In this document: positions 25,676-33,825 of the stretch, piece after piece | How the letters are laid out: the number at the start of each line of letters is the position of its first letter | Position numbering within the stretch: position 1 is the stretch's first letter | Source: an uncultured Bacilli bacterium | GTDB lineage: Bacteria > Bacillota_I > Bacilli_A > RF39 > UBA660 | DNA: 64,000 nt | Assembly: GCA_934101625.1 (NCBI GenBank) | Contig: CAKORV010000002.1 | Span: forward strand, 23,438 to 87,437 | Reading direction: 5' to 3' | Notes under the pieces: generated by a model | Database searches by the model: none | The model's input: only the letters and a program-made list of their open reading frames with translations | What the model was told of the DNA's origin: nothing | Made by a program: the position numbers and the translations under genes

Positions 25676-26795
25676 TCATTTTATAAATAATCGTAATAAA
25701 TATTTGCAATATACTCATTCACAATCAAAACAGTTTGTAAAAAATGGATTTAAAGTTATTGTGTTCGCACCAAAGGCAATTAAATCATTAAGAAATTTAT
25801 TTACTAATAAAAAAAAATTACAAATTGATGGAGTTAATATTGTAATTAATAAAAGAATTCCATTTTCTAATTTTTTAAAAAAAACTCGATTTAATATCAA
25901 TGGATATTTTTATTATTTATCCATAAAAAATGATATAATTAAGTTAATTAATAATGAAGATATAATTTTTATTAATGCTCATAATTTTCATTGTGAGGGA
26001 TATGCAGCATATTTATTAAAGAAGAAGTATCCTAAAATTAAAGTAACAATAACTTTTCATGGCAGTGATTTAGAATCCGAACTTTCTAATAAAAATGGAA
26101 TATCAAGATTAATAAAAGTCTCTAAAGTCGTTGATAGCTATATTTGTGTTAGTGATAAATTAACTAATAAATTAAAAAAAATTGGTGTTACAAATGTTAA
26201 AACGATTTACAATGGTGTTGAACTATATAAAATATTACCAAAGCAAAAAGAAAAGATTATTTGTACTACTGCAGATTTAATAAAATCTAAAAATATAAAT
26301 ATTATCATTGAGGCGTTCAAATATTTTTCTGTTAAATATAAAGATTATAAATTAGAAATAATAGGAGATGGTCCTTTAAGAAAGAATTTGGAAGCTTTAG
26401 TTTCTAAATATAATTTAAATAATAGTGTTTCTTTTACAGGAAACGTGCCTAATATTGAAGTATTTAAACATATGAGTAAATCATTTTGCTTTATATTAAC
26501 CAGTAAGCCAGAAGGTTTTGGAATTGTTTATGCAGAAGCGATGTATAATAAGTGTATTACGATTGGTACTAAAGGTGAAGGAATTGATGGATTTATTAAA
26601 AATGGTCAAAATGGTTTTTTAGTAAATCCAGATGCAAAAGAAATTTCTGAGTTACTCATTGATATATTAAATAACAAATATGATAATAATAAAATTATTG
26701 AAAATTCATATAATGATGCAAAAAAATTAACTTGGGAAAGAAATGCAAATGAATATTTAAAAATTGTAAATAACGAAAGGGGTGAATTTGAATGA
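25653..26795 (+). CDS. glycosyltransferase family 4
   Basis: GT-B enzyme of 380 aa. The acceptor half contains VTITFHGSDLESEL; the donor half has TTADLIKSKNINIIIEAF, LEIIGDGPLRKNLEAL, VSFTGNVPNIEVFKHM and the catalytic-type SKPEGFGIVYAEAMYNKCI (E-x7-E). The RBS AGGAAATT lies inside the previous gene; the stop overlaps the next start (ATGA). It probably adds one sugar of the repeat unit. Specificity cannot be read. Confidence 0.92.
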   Translation: MKTIITLSHFINNRNKYLQYTHSQSKQFVKNGFKVIVFAPKAIKSLRNLFTNKKKLQIDGVNIVINKRIPFSNFLKKTRFNINGYFYYLSIKNDIIKLINNEDIIFINAHNFHCEGYAAYLLKKKYPKIKVTITFHGSDLESELSNKNGISRLIKVSKVVDSYICVSDKLTNKLKKIGVTNVKTIYNGVELYKILPKQKEKIICTTADLIKSKNINIIIEAFKYFSVKYKDYKLEIIGDGPLRKNLEALVSKYNLNNSVSFTGNVPNIEVFKHMSKSFCFILTSKPEGFGIVYAEAMYNKCITIGTKGEGIDGFIKNGQNGFLVNPDAKEISELLIDILNNKYDNNKIIENSYNDAKKLTWERNANEYLKIVNNERGEFE

Positions 26796-27916
26796 AAAAG
26801 ATAAAAATATGTCATATTACTAGTGCACATAATAGATATGATGGCAGAATTTTTGCAAAACAATGTACTTCTCTTGCAAAAAAATATGATGTGACTTTAT
26901 TATGTTGTGATGAATTTGATGATGAAGTAAAAAATAATGTAAAAATAATATCCACAGGGAAAAAATTAAAAAATATTTATGAAAGATTATTTTTTTCTAA
27001 AAGATATTTGAAGAAAAAGTGTAATGAGATAAATGCAGACGTTTTTCAATTACATGACCCTGAACTTTTATCACTTGTTAATTATTTGAAAAAAAAGAAA
27101 AAAATTGTGATTTTTGATTCACATGAAGACCACGTTTCATTGTTTTTAGAAAGGCAGTGGATACCAAAAGTTTTTAGAAAAATACTTATGTATATTTATG
27201 CGTATTATGAAAGAAAAAATTTGAAAAAAATTGATTATGTAATATGTGCAGCAGATCATATAAAAGAAAGAATAAAGTTAATTAATATTAATTGTGATAT
27301 AATACCTAATTATCCTATATTAGAAAATTCAATAGAGAAAAAGCAAGATGCTAATAAATTAACACTTTGTTTTGCTGGAACTATTAATAAATTTTGGAAC
27401 CATGATGTAATTATTAAAGCTATTCAAGATATAGAAAATGTAAATTATTTATTAATAGGAAACTGTTCTGAAGAATATAAAAATTATTTAAAAAGTATTG
27501 ATAAAAATTGTAAAACAGTATTTAAAGGAAAATTATCTTACGAAGAAGTAAAAAAGAATTACTGTTTTTCAGATGTGGGAATTGCTCTTTGTTCATATAG
27601 ACCTAATGTTGATTATAAAAATGGCAGTTTAGGTATAACAAAAATATTTGAGTTTATGATGTATAAAATGCCAGTAATTTTTACTGATTTTAAAGTTTTT
27701 AAAAAAATAAATAATAAAAAGAAATATGGGATTGCAGTTAATCCTTATAACGTTACTGATGTTAAAAGTGCTATTTTAAAATTTAAAAATAATAGAAAAA
27801 TAATTGAAGAATACGGAATAAATGGAAGAAGTTTAATAGAAACACAATACAATTGGAATGTATTAGAAAAAAAGTTGTTTAATATATATGATTTTGTGTT
27901 ATCAGAAAGGAAGTAA
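26792..27916 (+). CDS. glycosyltransferase family 4
   Basis: 374 aa. It starts KKIKICHITSAHNRYDGRIF, a common opening of capsule GT4 enzymes, followed by FQLHDPELL and FDSHEDHVSLF. The donor half has LCFAGTINKFWNHDVII and GSLGITKIFEFMMYKMPVIF, which replaces the usual EGF-type motif. RBS AGGGGTG lies just upstream, in the end of the preceding gene. A run of adenines (for example in the KKKKK segment) is typical of the drift of this half of the locus. Specificity unknown. Confidence 0.9.
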   Translation: MKKIKICHITSAHNRYDGRIFAKQCTSLAKKYDVTLLCCDEFDDEVKNNVKIISTGKKLKNIYERLFFSKRYLKKKCNEINADVFQLHDPELLSLVNYLKKKKKIVIFDSHEDHVSLFLERQWIPKVFRKILMYIYAYYERKNLKKIDYVICAADHIKERIKLININCDIIPNYPILENSIEKKQDANKLTLCFAGTINKFWNHDVIIKAIQDIENVNYLLIGNCSEEYKNYLKSIDKNCKTVFKGKLSYEEVKKNYCFSDVGIALCSYRPNVDYKNGSLGITKIFEFMMYKMPVIFTDFKVFKKINNKKKYGIAVNPYNVTDVKSAILKFKNNRKIIEEYGINGRSLIETQYNWNVLEKKLFNIYDFVLSERK

Positions 27917-27922
27917 CTAAAA

Positions 27923-29119
27923 ATGAAGATAGATAAAGTTAAAGAATTTTTATCCAAGTATTTGACTTATTTTTTGACATTATTGTTTTGTTTAAACTTA
28001 ACATTTTTAAAAGACTTAGAGATTTTTCATTATATATATATAGGTGTCATTTGTTTATCTTTTATTTTACTATTTTTAAATTACAAATATATAAATTTTA
28101 AAAATATAAAAAAATATTGGTATATTTGGTTATATTTATTTTTCAGAATTGTGTCTATATGTATAAATGATAATTTTTTATTGAATTTTAAGGGATTTAT
28201 TTATGAATGCTTTTTTTTGATAAATGTTAATTTTTTGTTAAATAAATCAAAAAAAGTAATTAATATTAATGAGAATATAATTATAATTACAAATTTAGTT
28301 TTAAACGTTATATCAGTTATTTTTCAATATTTTATAAAGCAAGATTTTTCACGTGAATTATTTGGAATTTATTCAAATCCAAATGGATTAGCTATATTAA
28401 CCTTGGTGAGCATTATTCTTTATTATAAAAAAAAGGAAAAAAAGGAAAAAAAATTTTTAAACATTGTAAGTTTTAGTTATTACTTATTTTCAGTTGCAGT
28501 TATTTATGTATCATATTCAAGAACATGTATATATATATTGATAATATTGTTTATTATAAATTTTTTATTAAAGAAAAATCTTTTTGATATAAATAAACTA
28601 AAAAAATTTTCATTTATATGTATTTATTTCTTTTTGATCTTTTTTATAGCATTTTCCTATTTACATAAAAATGAAATTGTCAGTACAAAATTCGAAAAAA
28701 CAATTAATAATATTACTACCAATAGGTATTATTTATGGAAATATAGTTTATTTTCATTAGAGAATAAACCTTTATTAGGAATAGGAAATCTTAATATTGG
28801 AGTGAATAGGTATAATCAAGTACCGAAAAAAATATTAAATTCTTTAGAAAAAAGTAGAGCAAATAGACTTTCTATGAATAATAATCATAATGGCTATTTT
28901 CAATTACTTGTTTCAAGTGGATTGATATGTTTTATTTTATTTACGATATATATTTATAAATTAATTATGTATACTTCTGATAAATATTTTTATTTAATAC
29001 TTGCAATTTTGATAATTAATATTTTTGAAAATGAACTTATTATTTCAACATCGTTAGGAATGTTTTTGTTGGCATATTTTAACGTTGATAATAAAGGTTT
29101 AATAGGAGAAAGAAGATGA
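27923..29119 (+). CDS. Wzy-like polysaccharide polymerase (O-antigen ligase family)
   Basis: 398 aa with about ten membrane helices. Family marks: YSNPNGLAILTLVSI, VSYSRTCIYILII, an external loop containing NKPLLGIGNLNIG and the late MNNNHNGYFQLLVSSGLI, which matches the Wzy_C pattern NxHNxxLxxxxxxG. It would polymerise lipid-linked repeat units outside the membrane. Next to it is the flippase, overlapping by four bases. Contains the A8/A7/A8-interrupted tract coding KKKEKKEKK, a possible slippage site. Confidence 0.85.
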   Translation: MKIDKVKEFLSKYLTYFLTLLFCLNLTFLKDLEIFHYIYIGVICLSFILLFLNYKYINFKNIKKYWYIWLYLFFRIVSICINDNFLLNFKGFIYECFFLINVNFLLNKSKKVININENIIIITNLVLNVISVIFQYFIKQDFSRELFGIYSNPNGLAILTLVSIILYYKKKEKKEKKFLNIVSFSYYLFSVAVIYVSYSRTCIYILIILFIINFLLKKNLFDINKLKKFSFICIYFFLIFFIAFSYLHKNEIVSTKFEKTINNITTNRYYLWKYSLFSLENKPLLGIGNLNIGVNRYNQVPKKILNSLEKSRANRLSMNNNHNGYFQLLVSSGLICFILFTIYIYKLIMYTSDKYFYLILAILIINIFENELIISTSLGMFLLAYFNVDNKGLIGERR

Positions 29120-30381
29120 AAGAAAAAATACAAAAATTAATTAAAACTGGTTTTTTTTCAATTTATATATCTGAAATTTTAGCAAAAGTAATTACGATGT
29201 TTGGAGGAGTATTATTAGTCAGGTTAATGACTAAAGATGATTATGGTATTTATACATTAGTTCAAAATGCTTTATCTATGCTTTGTATTTTTGGAGATTT
29301 TGGAGCAGCTGATGCAACTTTGCAATTTGCATTAGAAAATGAAGAAAACCAAGACAAACAAAATGGAATTTTCTTATTAGGAATAAAAATGTTATTATTT
29401 TCAACATTTTTATCTAGTGTGATAATTATAATTTCACCACTATTTTATCCATATAAGACAGATTACATAGAAAAATTAACTATATTTATGTGTTTAATTC
29501 CATTTTTTAATGCAATGATAAATTATATTTCTATCGTATTAAGATCTAAAAAAGAAAATAATAAATTTTCGTTTTATCAAATTATAATTACAATTATTCA
29601 TTATACTGTAATATTGGTATTTACAAAAATTTATGGTTTAAAAGGTGCCTTGTTTTCTCAATATGTGTATAATATATTATTAATTATAATTGGTATATTA
29701 ATATTAAAAAAAATGTTAAATTTAAAACATTTTGAAGAGATTAAACAACAAGAGAAAAAAGATTTCTTTAAATTAGCTATTGGAACACAATTTAATCATA
29801 CTTTAAATAATATGTTATATCAAATTGATATTTTTACTTTAAGCATTATGATTGCTTCTCCTGCTGATATTTCAATATATAAGGTTGCTACAGTAATACC
29901 AACGGCATTTGCTTTTTTGCCATTATGTTTAATGACATACCTTTTGCCAAATTTTATAGAACATAATAAAGAAAAAGGTTGGATTAGGAACAAAACTAAA
30001 AAATTAATTTTGTATTCTTTTCCTTTCTATTTAATTATTACTATAGTATTCATTGGTTTATCTAAAAACATATTTTTAATTTTATATGGAAAACAATATG
30101 TAGATGCTTATTTGCCATTTTCTCTGTTGATGATAGGATTTTTATTTTCCGCTACAATTAAATCTCCTATTTATAGTATTGCATATGTTTTACATAATAT
30201 AAAATTTAATGTGTGTGTTAGTATAATTTCTTTAATTGCAAATTTTATTTTAAATATCATTTTTATTAAAATATTCGGAATAATAGGTGTAGCTATAAGT
30301 ACATTAATTATAAATATTTTGGGTTCAATTGCTTCAATAATTTACATTTATAATGTAACAAAGGAGGTTAAAAATAAATAA
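29116..30381 (+). CDS. Wzx-like polysaccharide flippase (MOP superfamily)
   Basis: 421 aa with about twelve membrane helices. It begins with an amphipathic segment and GFFSIYISEILAKVITMFGG, then LLVRLMTKDDYGIYTLVQNA, the usual first helices of oligosaccharide flippases; ASPADISIYKVATVIPTAFA marks the middle. It exports undecaprenyl-linked repeat units for the polymerase encoded just upstream. ATGA coupling at the start. Its end carries an AAGGAGG that served the next, now damaged, gene. Confidence 0.9.
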   Translation: MKEKIQKLIKTGFFSIYISEILAKVITMFGGVLLVRLMTKDDYGIYTLVQNALSMLCIFGDFGAADATLQFALENEENQDKQNGIFLLGIKMLLFSTFLSSVIIIISPLFYPYKTDYIEKLTIFMCLIPFFNAMINYISIVLRSKKENNKFSFYQIIITIIHYTVILVFTKIYGLKGALFSQYVYNILLIIIGILILKKMLNLKHFEEIKQQEKKDFFKLAIGTQFNHTLNNMLYQIDIFTLSIMIASPADISIYKVATVIPTAFAFLPLCLMTYLLPNFIEHNKEKGWIRNKTKKLILYSFPFYLIITIVFIGLSKNIFLILYGKQYVDAYLPFSLLMIGFLFSATIKSPIYSIAYVLHNIKFNVCVSIISLIANFILNIIFIKIFGIIGVAISTLIINILGSIASIIYIYNVTKEVKNK

Positions 30382-30819
30382 AAAATTTAATAAAAAAATT
30401 TAAATTAAGAAAAATAAAATGTGGAAAGAATGTGTCATTTGGAGATGATGTACAAATAACTAATTCTTCAAATATAATTATTGGAAATAATACGTATATA
30501 AATGGAGGTACTATTTTAGTTGGTAAAAATAGTAAAATTGTTATAGGTGATAATTGCTTAATATCTTATAATGTACATTTAAGAACCAAAACTCATTGTT
30601 ACAAAAATAAAAATATTTTAATTAATAAACAGGGGGGAATATGAAAAAGATATTATAATAGGCAATGATGTTTGGATTGGATATGGTATACAAATTCTTC
30701 CTGGAGTAAATGTTGGAGATGGTGCGGTAATAGGTGCTGGTGCGGTAGTTACTAAGAATGTTGAAAGTTATACAGTTGTTGCCGGTGTTCCTGCACGAAA
30801 AATAGGTGAAAGAAAATAG
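30378..30819 (+). pseudogene. hexapeptide-repeat O-acetyltransferase, start codon lost and frameshifted
   Basis: A beta-helix acetyltransferase in two frames. Part one reads from codon ATA at 30378 (IKNLIKKFKLRKIKCGKNVS, then FGDDVQI and hexapeptide repeats) to NKQGG; part two continues in another frame as EYEKDIIIGNDVWIGYGIQI to VVAGVPARKIGERK. The break lies at six consecutive Gs (30632-30637). RBS AAGGAGG sits 10 bases before the ATA. The flippase stop TAA overlaps this ATA exactly where other pairs of the locus have ATGA, so a G-to-A change would explain both. A GTG at 30432 could start a shorter product. Possible phase variation, otherwise decay. Confidence 0.85.
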
Positions 30820-30924
30820 CTTATTTATTCAAACCTAAGGTTATTGCAAAATAAAAGATAAAAAAGTAATTATTGATAACTTCTATAACTTGTAAAGTTA
30901 TCTATCTGAAAAATCAATTATGTT

Positions 30925-31017
30925 AAAAAGGTATATGAAGAACTTAATTGGAAGGCTGAATTAAATTTAGAAGATATGTGTAGAGACTCTTATTTGTTTA
31001 ATAAAAATAATAGATAA
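30925..31017 (+). pseudogene. 3' remnant of a galE-type UDP-glucose 4-epimerase gene
   Basis: The frame ending at TAA 31015 reads VYEELNWKAELNLEDMCRDS then YLFNKNNR, the unmistakable C-terminus of GalE-like epimerases (LGWxAxxxLExMCRDxWxWQxxN). The upstream 300 residues are missing; the bases before it contain an imperfect hairpin (GATAACTT...AAGTTATC, 30874-30902). It shows that the polysaccharide locus once extended further. Confidence 0.7.
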
Positions 31018-31041
31018 TTGAAGAAGTGTTCTTCAATTTTT
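31018..31041 (+). terminator. terminator at the end of the polysaccharide locus
   Basis: Perfect 8-bp stem TTGAAGAA/TTCTTCAA, GTG loop, T run. Confidence 0.85.
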
Positions 31042-31053
31042 CTTTTAAATAAG

Positions 31054-31082
31054 TTGAATTAAATACTAAAATAAATTATAAT
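31054..31082 (+). promoter_or_regulatory. promoter for the HPt-receiver gene
   Basis: TTGAAT, 17 bases, TATAAT. Confidence 0.75.
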
Positions 31083-31111
31083 ATAGTTAGTAAATATATG
31101 GAGGTTATGTT

Positions 31112-31843
31112 ATGAATAAGGAATATTTAAGAAATATTGGAGTTAATGTTGATGAGGTTTTAGAATTTTGGGGAGATATAGATGCATATAATGATAATCT
31201 AATGGAATTTTTAAATAATATTGATGCTAGAATTAAAGAATTAGAGAGTTATAAAAATAATGGTGAAATAAGTAGTTATACAATTCTTGCACATAGTTTA
31301 AAGAGTGAGGCAAGATATTTAGGACTTAATAATTTATCTCAAATATTTTATAATCATGAACTTAAGGGTAAAGAAGGAAATATAGATTATATTAAAAATA
31401 ATTTTTATGAAATAGAAAATGCAATAGGTAGTTTAAAAAGTAATATTAAAGATTATGCTAATAGTTTAAAAATTAAGAAAACTTTGCTTGTTGTAGATGA
31501 TTCTAATATTATAATTAATTTTATAGAAAATATAGTTAAAAATGAATATAATGTAGTAAGAGCCAATAATGGTATTGAAGCTGTAAATAAAATAGAAGAG
31601 GGAATATATGCTATTTTGCTTGATTTAAATATGCCTAAATCAAATGGAATAGATGTATTAAATTATTTAAAAGATAATGATTTAATGGAAAAGATACCTG
31701 TAGTTATAATTACTGGTAATAATACTAAGGAAGCAGTTAGTGAAGTAATTGGATATAATGTAGTTGATGTACTTAATAAACCTTTTACTGTTGATAATAT
31801 TAAAAGAGTAATAACATTAATAGAAAACTTTCATACAAATTAA
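31112..31843 (+). CDS. HPt-receiver fusion protein (two-component phosphorelay)
   Basis: The N-terminal 110 residues look like a histidine phosphotransfer domain: the helix TILAHSLKSEARYLGLNNLS has the HSLKS motif with the phospho-accepting His (about residue 61). The C-terminal 125 residues are a receiver domain: VVDDSN with the acidic pair, LLDLNMPKSNG with the phospho-accepting Asp, IITGNN with Thr and LNKPFT with the conserved Lys. There is no DNA-binding or enzymatic output domain, and no kinase in the window. It probably relays phosphate between proteins. It has its own promoter; the C39-like operon follows 26 bases later. Confidence 0.85.
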   Translation: MNKEYLRNIGVNVDEVLEFWGDIDAYNDNLMEFLNNIDARIKELESYKNNGEISSYTILAHSLKSEARYLGLNNLSQIFYNHELKGKEGNIDYIKNNFYEIENAIGSLKSNIKDYANSLKIKKTLLVVDDSNIIINFIENIVKNEYNVVRANNGIEAVNKIEEGIYAILLDLNMPKSNGIDVLNYLKDNDLMEKIPVVIITGNNTKEAVSEVIGYNVVDVLNKPFTVDNIKRVITLIENFHTN

Positions 31844-31869
31844 ATAATAAAAGATAAAAAGGTGGTTTT

Positions 31870-32763
31870 ATGACAACTAAAAGATTAAAGACTTTTTTTA
31901 AAATAGTTATACTTATGCTTATTATATTTGTATTAGAAGAAGGTTATATGTTATATACTAATAAAAAAAGTAAGGATGAAATGCTTCATAAGAGTAATGA
32001 TTCTAGTTCTTTAATAGCGGATTTAGAAAATGAAATTAGTGTTTTAAATAATATACTTGAAGAAAATGATAATTTTTTAAATGAATTAAATAGTAAAAGA
32101 GATAGTATTACTGAAGAAATAGTAAGTGTAGAAGAAAAGATAAAAGAGATAGAAGAGTTAAAAGCAGCTATGGCTAGTAATAGTAAATATATAGATGGAG
32201 TTATTACTGTTAATCAGCATCCTAGTTATCCTACTGGATGTGAAAGTGTTGCATTATATATTTTACTTAGATATTATGGAGTAAATGTAAGTATTGATGA
32301 TATTATAAGTTCTTTACCTAAAGGAGATTTACCACATTTAGTGAATGGAAAGTTTTATGGTGCTAATCCAGAAATTGAATTTGTGGGTAATCCTCTTACT
32401 GAGTATTCTTATGGAGTATATAATAAGCCAATAAGGGATGTTGCTGATATGTTTAAAAAGGGTGCTAAAACTAAAACTGGTAAGGATTTTGATGAAGTTT
32501 TAAAATTAGTAGATCAAGATAAACCGGTAATGGTATGGGCAACAATAAATATGATAGAGCCTTATATATCAAGTAGATGGATAGATTCAAATGGTAATGT
32601 TGTTAAATGGAAAGCAAATGAACATGCACTTGTGGTTATAGGATACGATACAGATAATATTATAGTAAGTGATCCTTATACAGGTTCAATAAGATACTAT
32701 GATAGAAGTTTATTTATAAGTAGATATAATTACTTAGGAAAGAGGGCTGTTTGGTACGAATGA
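31870..32763 (+). CDS. membrane-anchored C39-like peptidase with coiled-coil stalk
   Basis: 297 aa: one membrane helix (8-24), a Glu/Lys-rich coiled coil (about 45-102) and an extracytoplasmic C39-like domain. Nucleophile Cys124 in YPTGCES, His252 in NEHALVVIG and Asp268 in SDPYTG give a complete triad. It is paralogous to the gene at 5753-6430 (shared PTGCESV, GANPExEFVGNPL, YGVxNxPIR, GAKTKT), but has the stalk and the Asp. RBS AAAGGTGG. It overlaps the next gene in ATGA fashion, forming a three-gene operon. It may cleave a surface peptide or cell-wall bridge (inference). Confidence 0.85.
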   Translation: MTTKRLKTFFKIVILMLIIFVLEEGYMLYTNKKSKDEMLHKSNDSSSLIADLENEISVLNNILEENDNFLNELNSKRDSITEEIVSVEEKIKEIEELKAAMASNSKYIDGVITVNQHPSYPTGCESVALYILLRYYGVNVSIDDIISSLPKGDLPHLVNGKFYGANPEIEFVGNPLTEYSYGVYNKPIRDVADMFKKGAKTKTGKDFDEVLKLVDQDKPVMVWATINMIEPYISSRWIDSNGNVVKWKANEHALVVIGYDTDNIIVSDPYTGSIRYYDRSLFISRYNYLGKRAVWYE

Positions 32764-33032
32764 AAAAATATATAATTATGATTATTTTACTAATAAGTGC
32801 ATTATGTACTTTAATAGTAATGAATAATAAACTTAAAAATGAGATAAATGATAGTAAAGAAATTACAGAATTGAGATATAAAGATAGTGAGTCTCTTAAT
32901 GATAAGAAAAAGGAACTAAATAATTCTATTGAAGCACAAAAGATTAAGATAAATGAATTAAATACTGAAATAGATTCTTTAAATAAAACATTAGATAGTA
33001 ATAAAGAAAAATTAAAAGAGTTGGAGGGTTAA
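32760..33032 (+). CDS. small membrane protein with coiled coil (90 aa)
   Basis: ATG overlapping the previous stop (ATGA). One membrane helix (about residues 4-22) is followed by a Lys/Glu/Asn coiled coil to the end. The layout (short cytoplasmic N-terminus, single helix, external coiled coil) is like FtsL/DivIC, but no sequence similarity is obvious. Its coiled coil could pair with the stalk of the upstream C39-like peptidase. The next gene starts one base after its stop. Function unknown. Confidence 0.75.
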   Translation: MKKYIIMIILLISALCTLIVMNNKLKNEINDSKEITELRYKDSESLNDKKKELNNSIEAQKIKINELNTEIDSLNKTLDSNKEKLKELEG

Positions 33033-33033
33033 A

Positions 33034-33738
33034 ATGAAGAAAGTATTAAAAGTTTTATTAATTTTAATTCTTATAATTTTAGTTGGATTTTGTTATTATT
33101 TATTAAGAGTAAAAAGTTTTGATATTAATAAAAATGTTTATATTGATGAAAAAGATAAAGTTGAAGATTTAATGAATGAAATTAATAGACCATTAACTAT
33201 GATGATATTAAGTAACTGTATAGATAATGAATATAGTAAAGAAGAATATGATTTAACTAAGAATGAAAATTTATTAAGTCAAATCAAATATAAACAACAA
33301 TTTACGATGGAGTATTATCTTAATAAAACTAAAAATTATGATAAATTTATGTTAGTTAATCAAGAAGGTAATGAAGATGAAGATGCATATGTTACTGATG
33401 AACAAGCAATAGCGTATTTAAATTATGATGACTTTAATAATTCTTATAAAGAGTTGTTTGGAAAAGACTTTAATATGAAAAATAGAGAATATAGTCCTTT
33501 TAAAAGTTTTGATGATAAAGGGTATGTTTATTATTCTAATAGAAGAAGTGGAAATAATGGGCTTTTTATAGTTTCTGATAATATAGATGCAATATTAAAG
33601 ACTAATAATACTTATAAAGCTAAAGTTACTTTAAATTATAATGAGAGATTAAAAGAAAGACTTGATACAAATGAAATGATAATAGAATATAGTTATATAA
33701 ACGATAAAATTGTTATTAAAAGTATAAGTTTTAAATAA
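33034..33738 (+). CDS. membrane-anchored extracytoplasmic protein of unknown function (234 aa)
   Basis: A Lys-rich start and a hydrophobic helix (about 5-25) without a clear cleavage site suggest a membrane-anchored external protein. The rest is Asp/Asn/Tyr rich, with helical and strand segments (NRPLTMMILSNCIDNEYSKE early; KVTLNYNERLKERLDTNE and YSYINDKIVIKSISF late). I do not recognise the family. Third gene of the C39-like operon; it may be a partner or regulator of that peptidase (inference from tight linkage only). Confidence 0.7.
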   Translation: MKKVLKVLLILILIILVGFCYYLLRVKSFDINKNVYIDEKDKVEDLMNEINRPLTMMILSNCIDNEYSKEEYDLTKNENLLSQIKYKQQFTMEYYLNKTKNYDKFMLVNQEGNEDEDAYVTDEQAIAYLNYDDFNNSYKELFGKDFNMKNREYSPFKSFDDKGYVYYSNRRSGNNGLFIVSDNIDAILKTNNTYKAKVTLNYNERLKERLDTNEMIIEYSYINDKIVIKSISFK

Positions 33739-33743
33739 TGTAA

Positions 33744-33776
33744 AGAAAGTGAGTTTTTTGATTAAATTCACTTTCT
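33744..33776 (+). terminator. possible terminator of the C39-like operon
   Basis: 9-bp stem AGAAAGTGA/TCACTTTCT with a 15-base loop; the T tract after it is interrupted. Confidence 0.5.
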
Positions 33777-33825
33777 ATATTTTAAAAGATGTGGTATACT
33801 TTATTTAAGATAGGAGAGGAAAAGA

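Noticed and set aside
28428..28452. Interrupted A8 tracts in the polymerase gene as phase-variation switch
   Set aside because: The frame is intact and A runs of this length are common in such an AT-rich genome; no evidence of switching.
16205..30819. Prophage or integrated element spanning the polysaccharide locus
   Set aside because: No integrase, transposase, att repeats or phage structural genes; content is a standard Wzx/Wzy-type locus.
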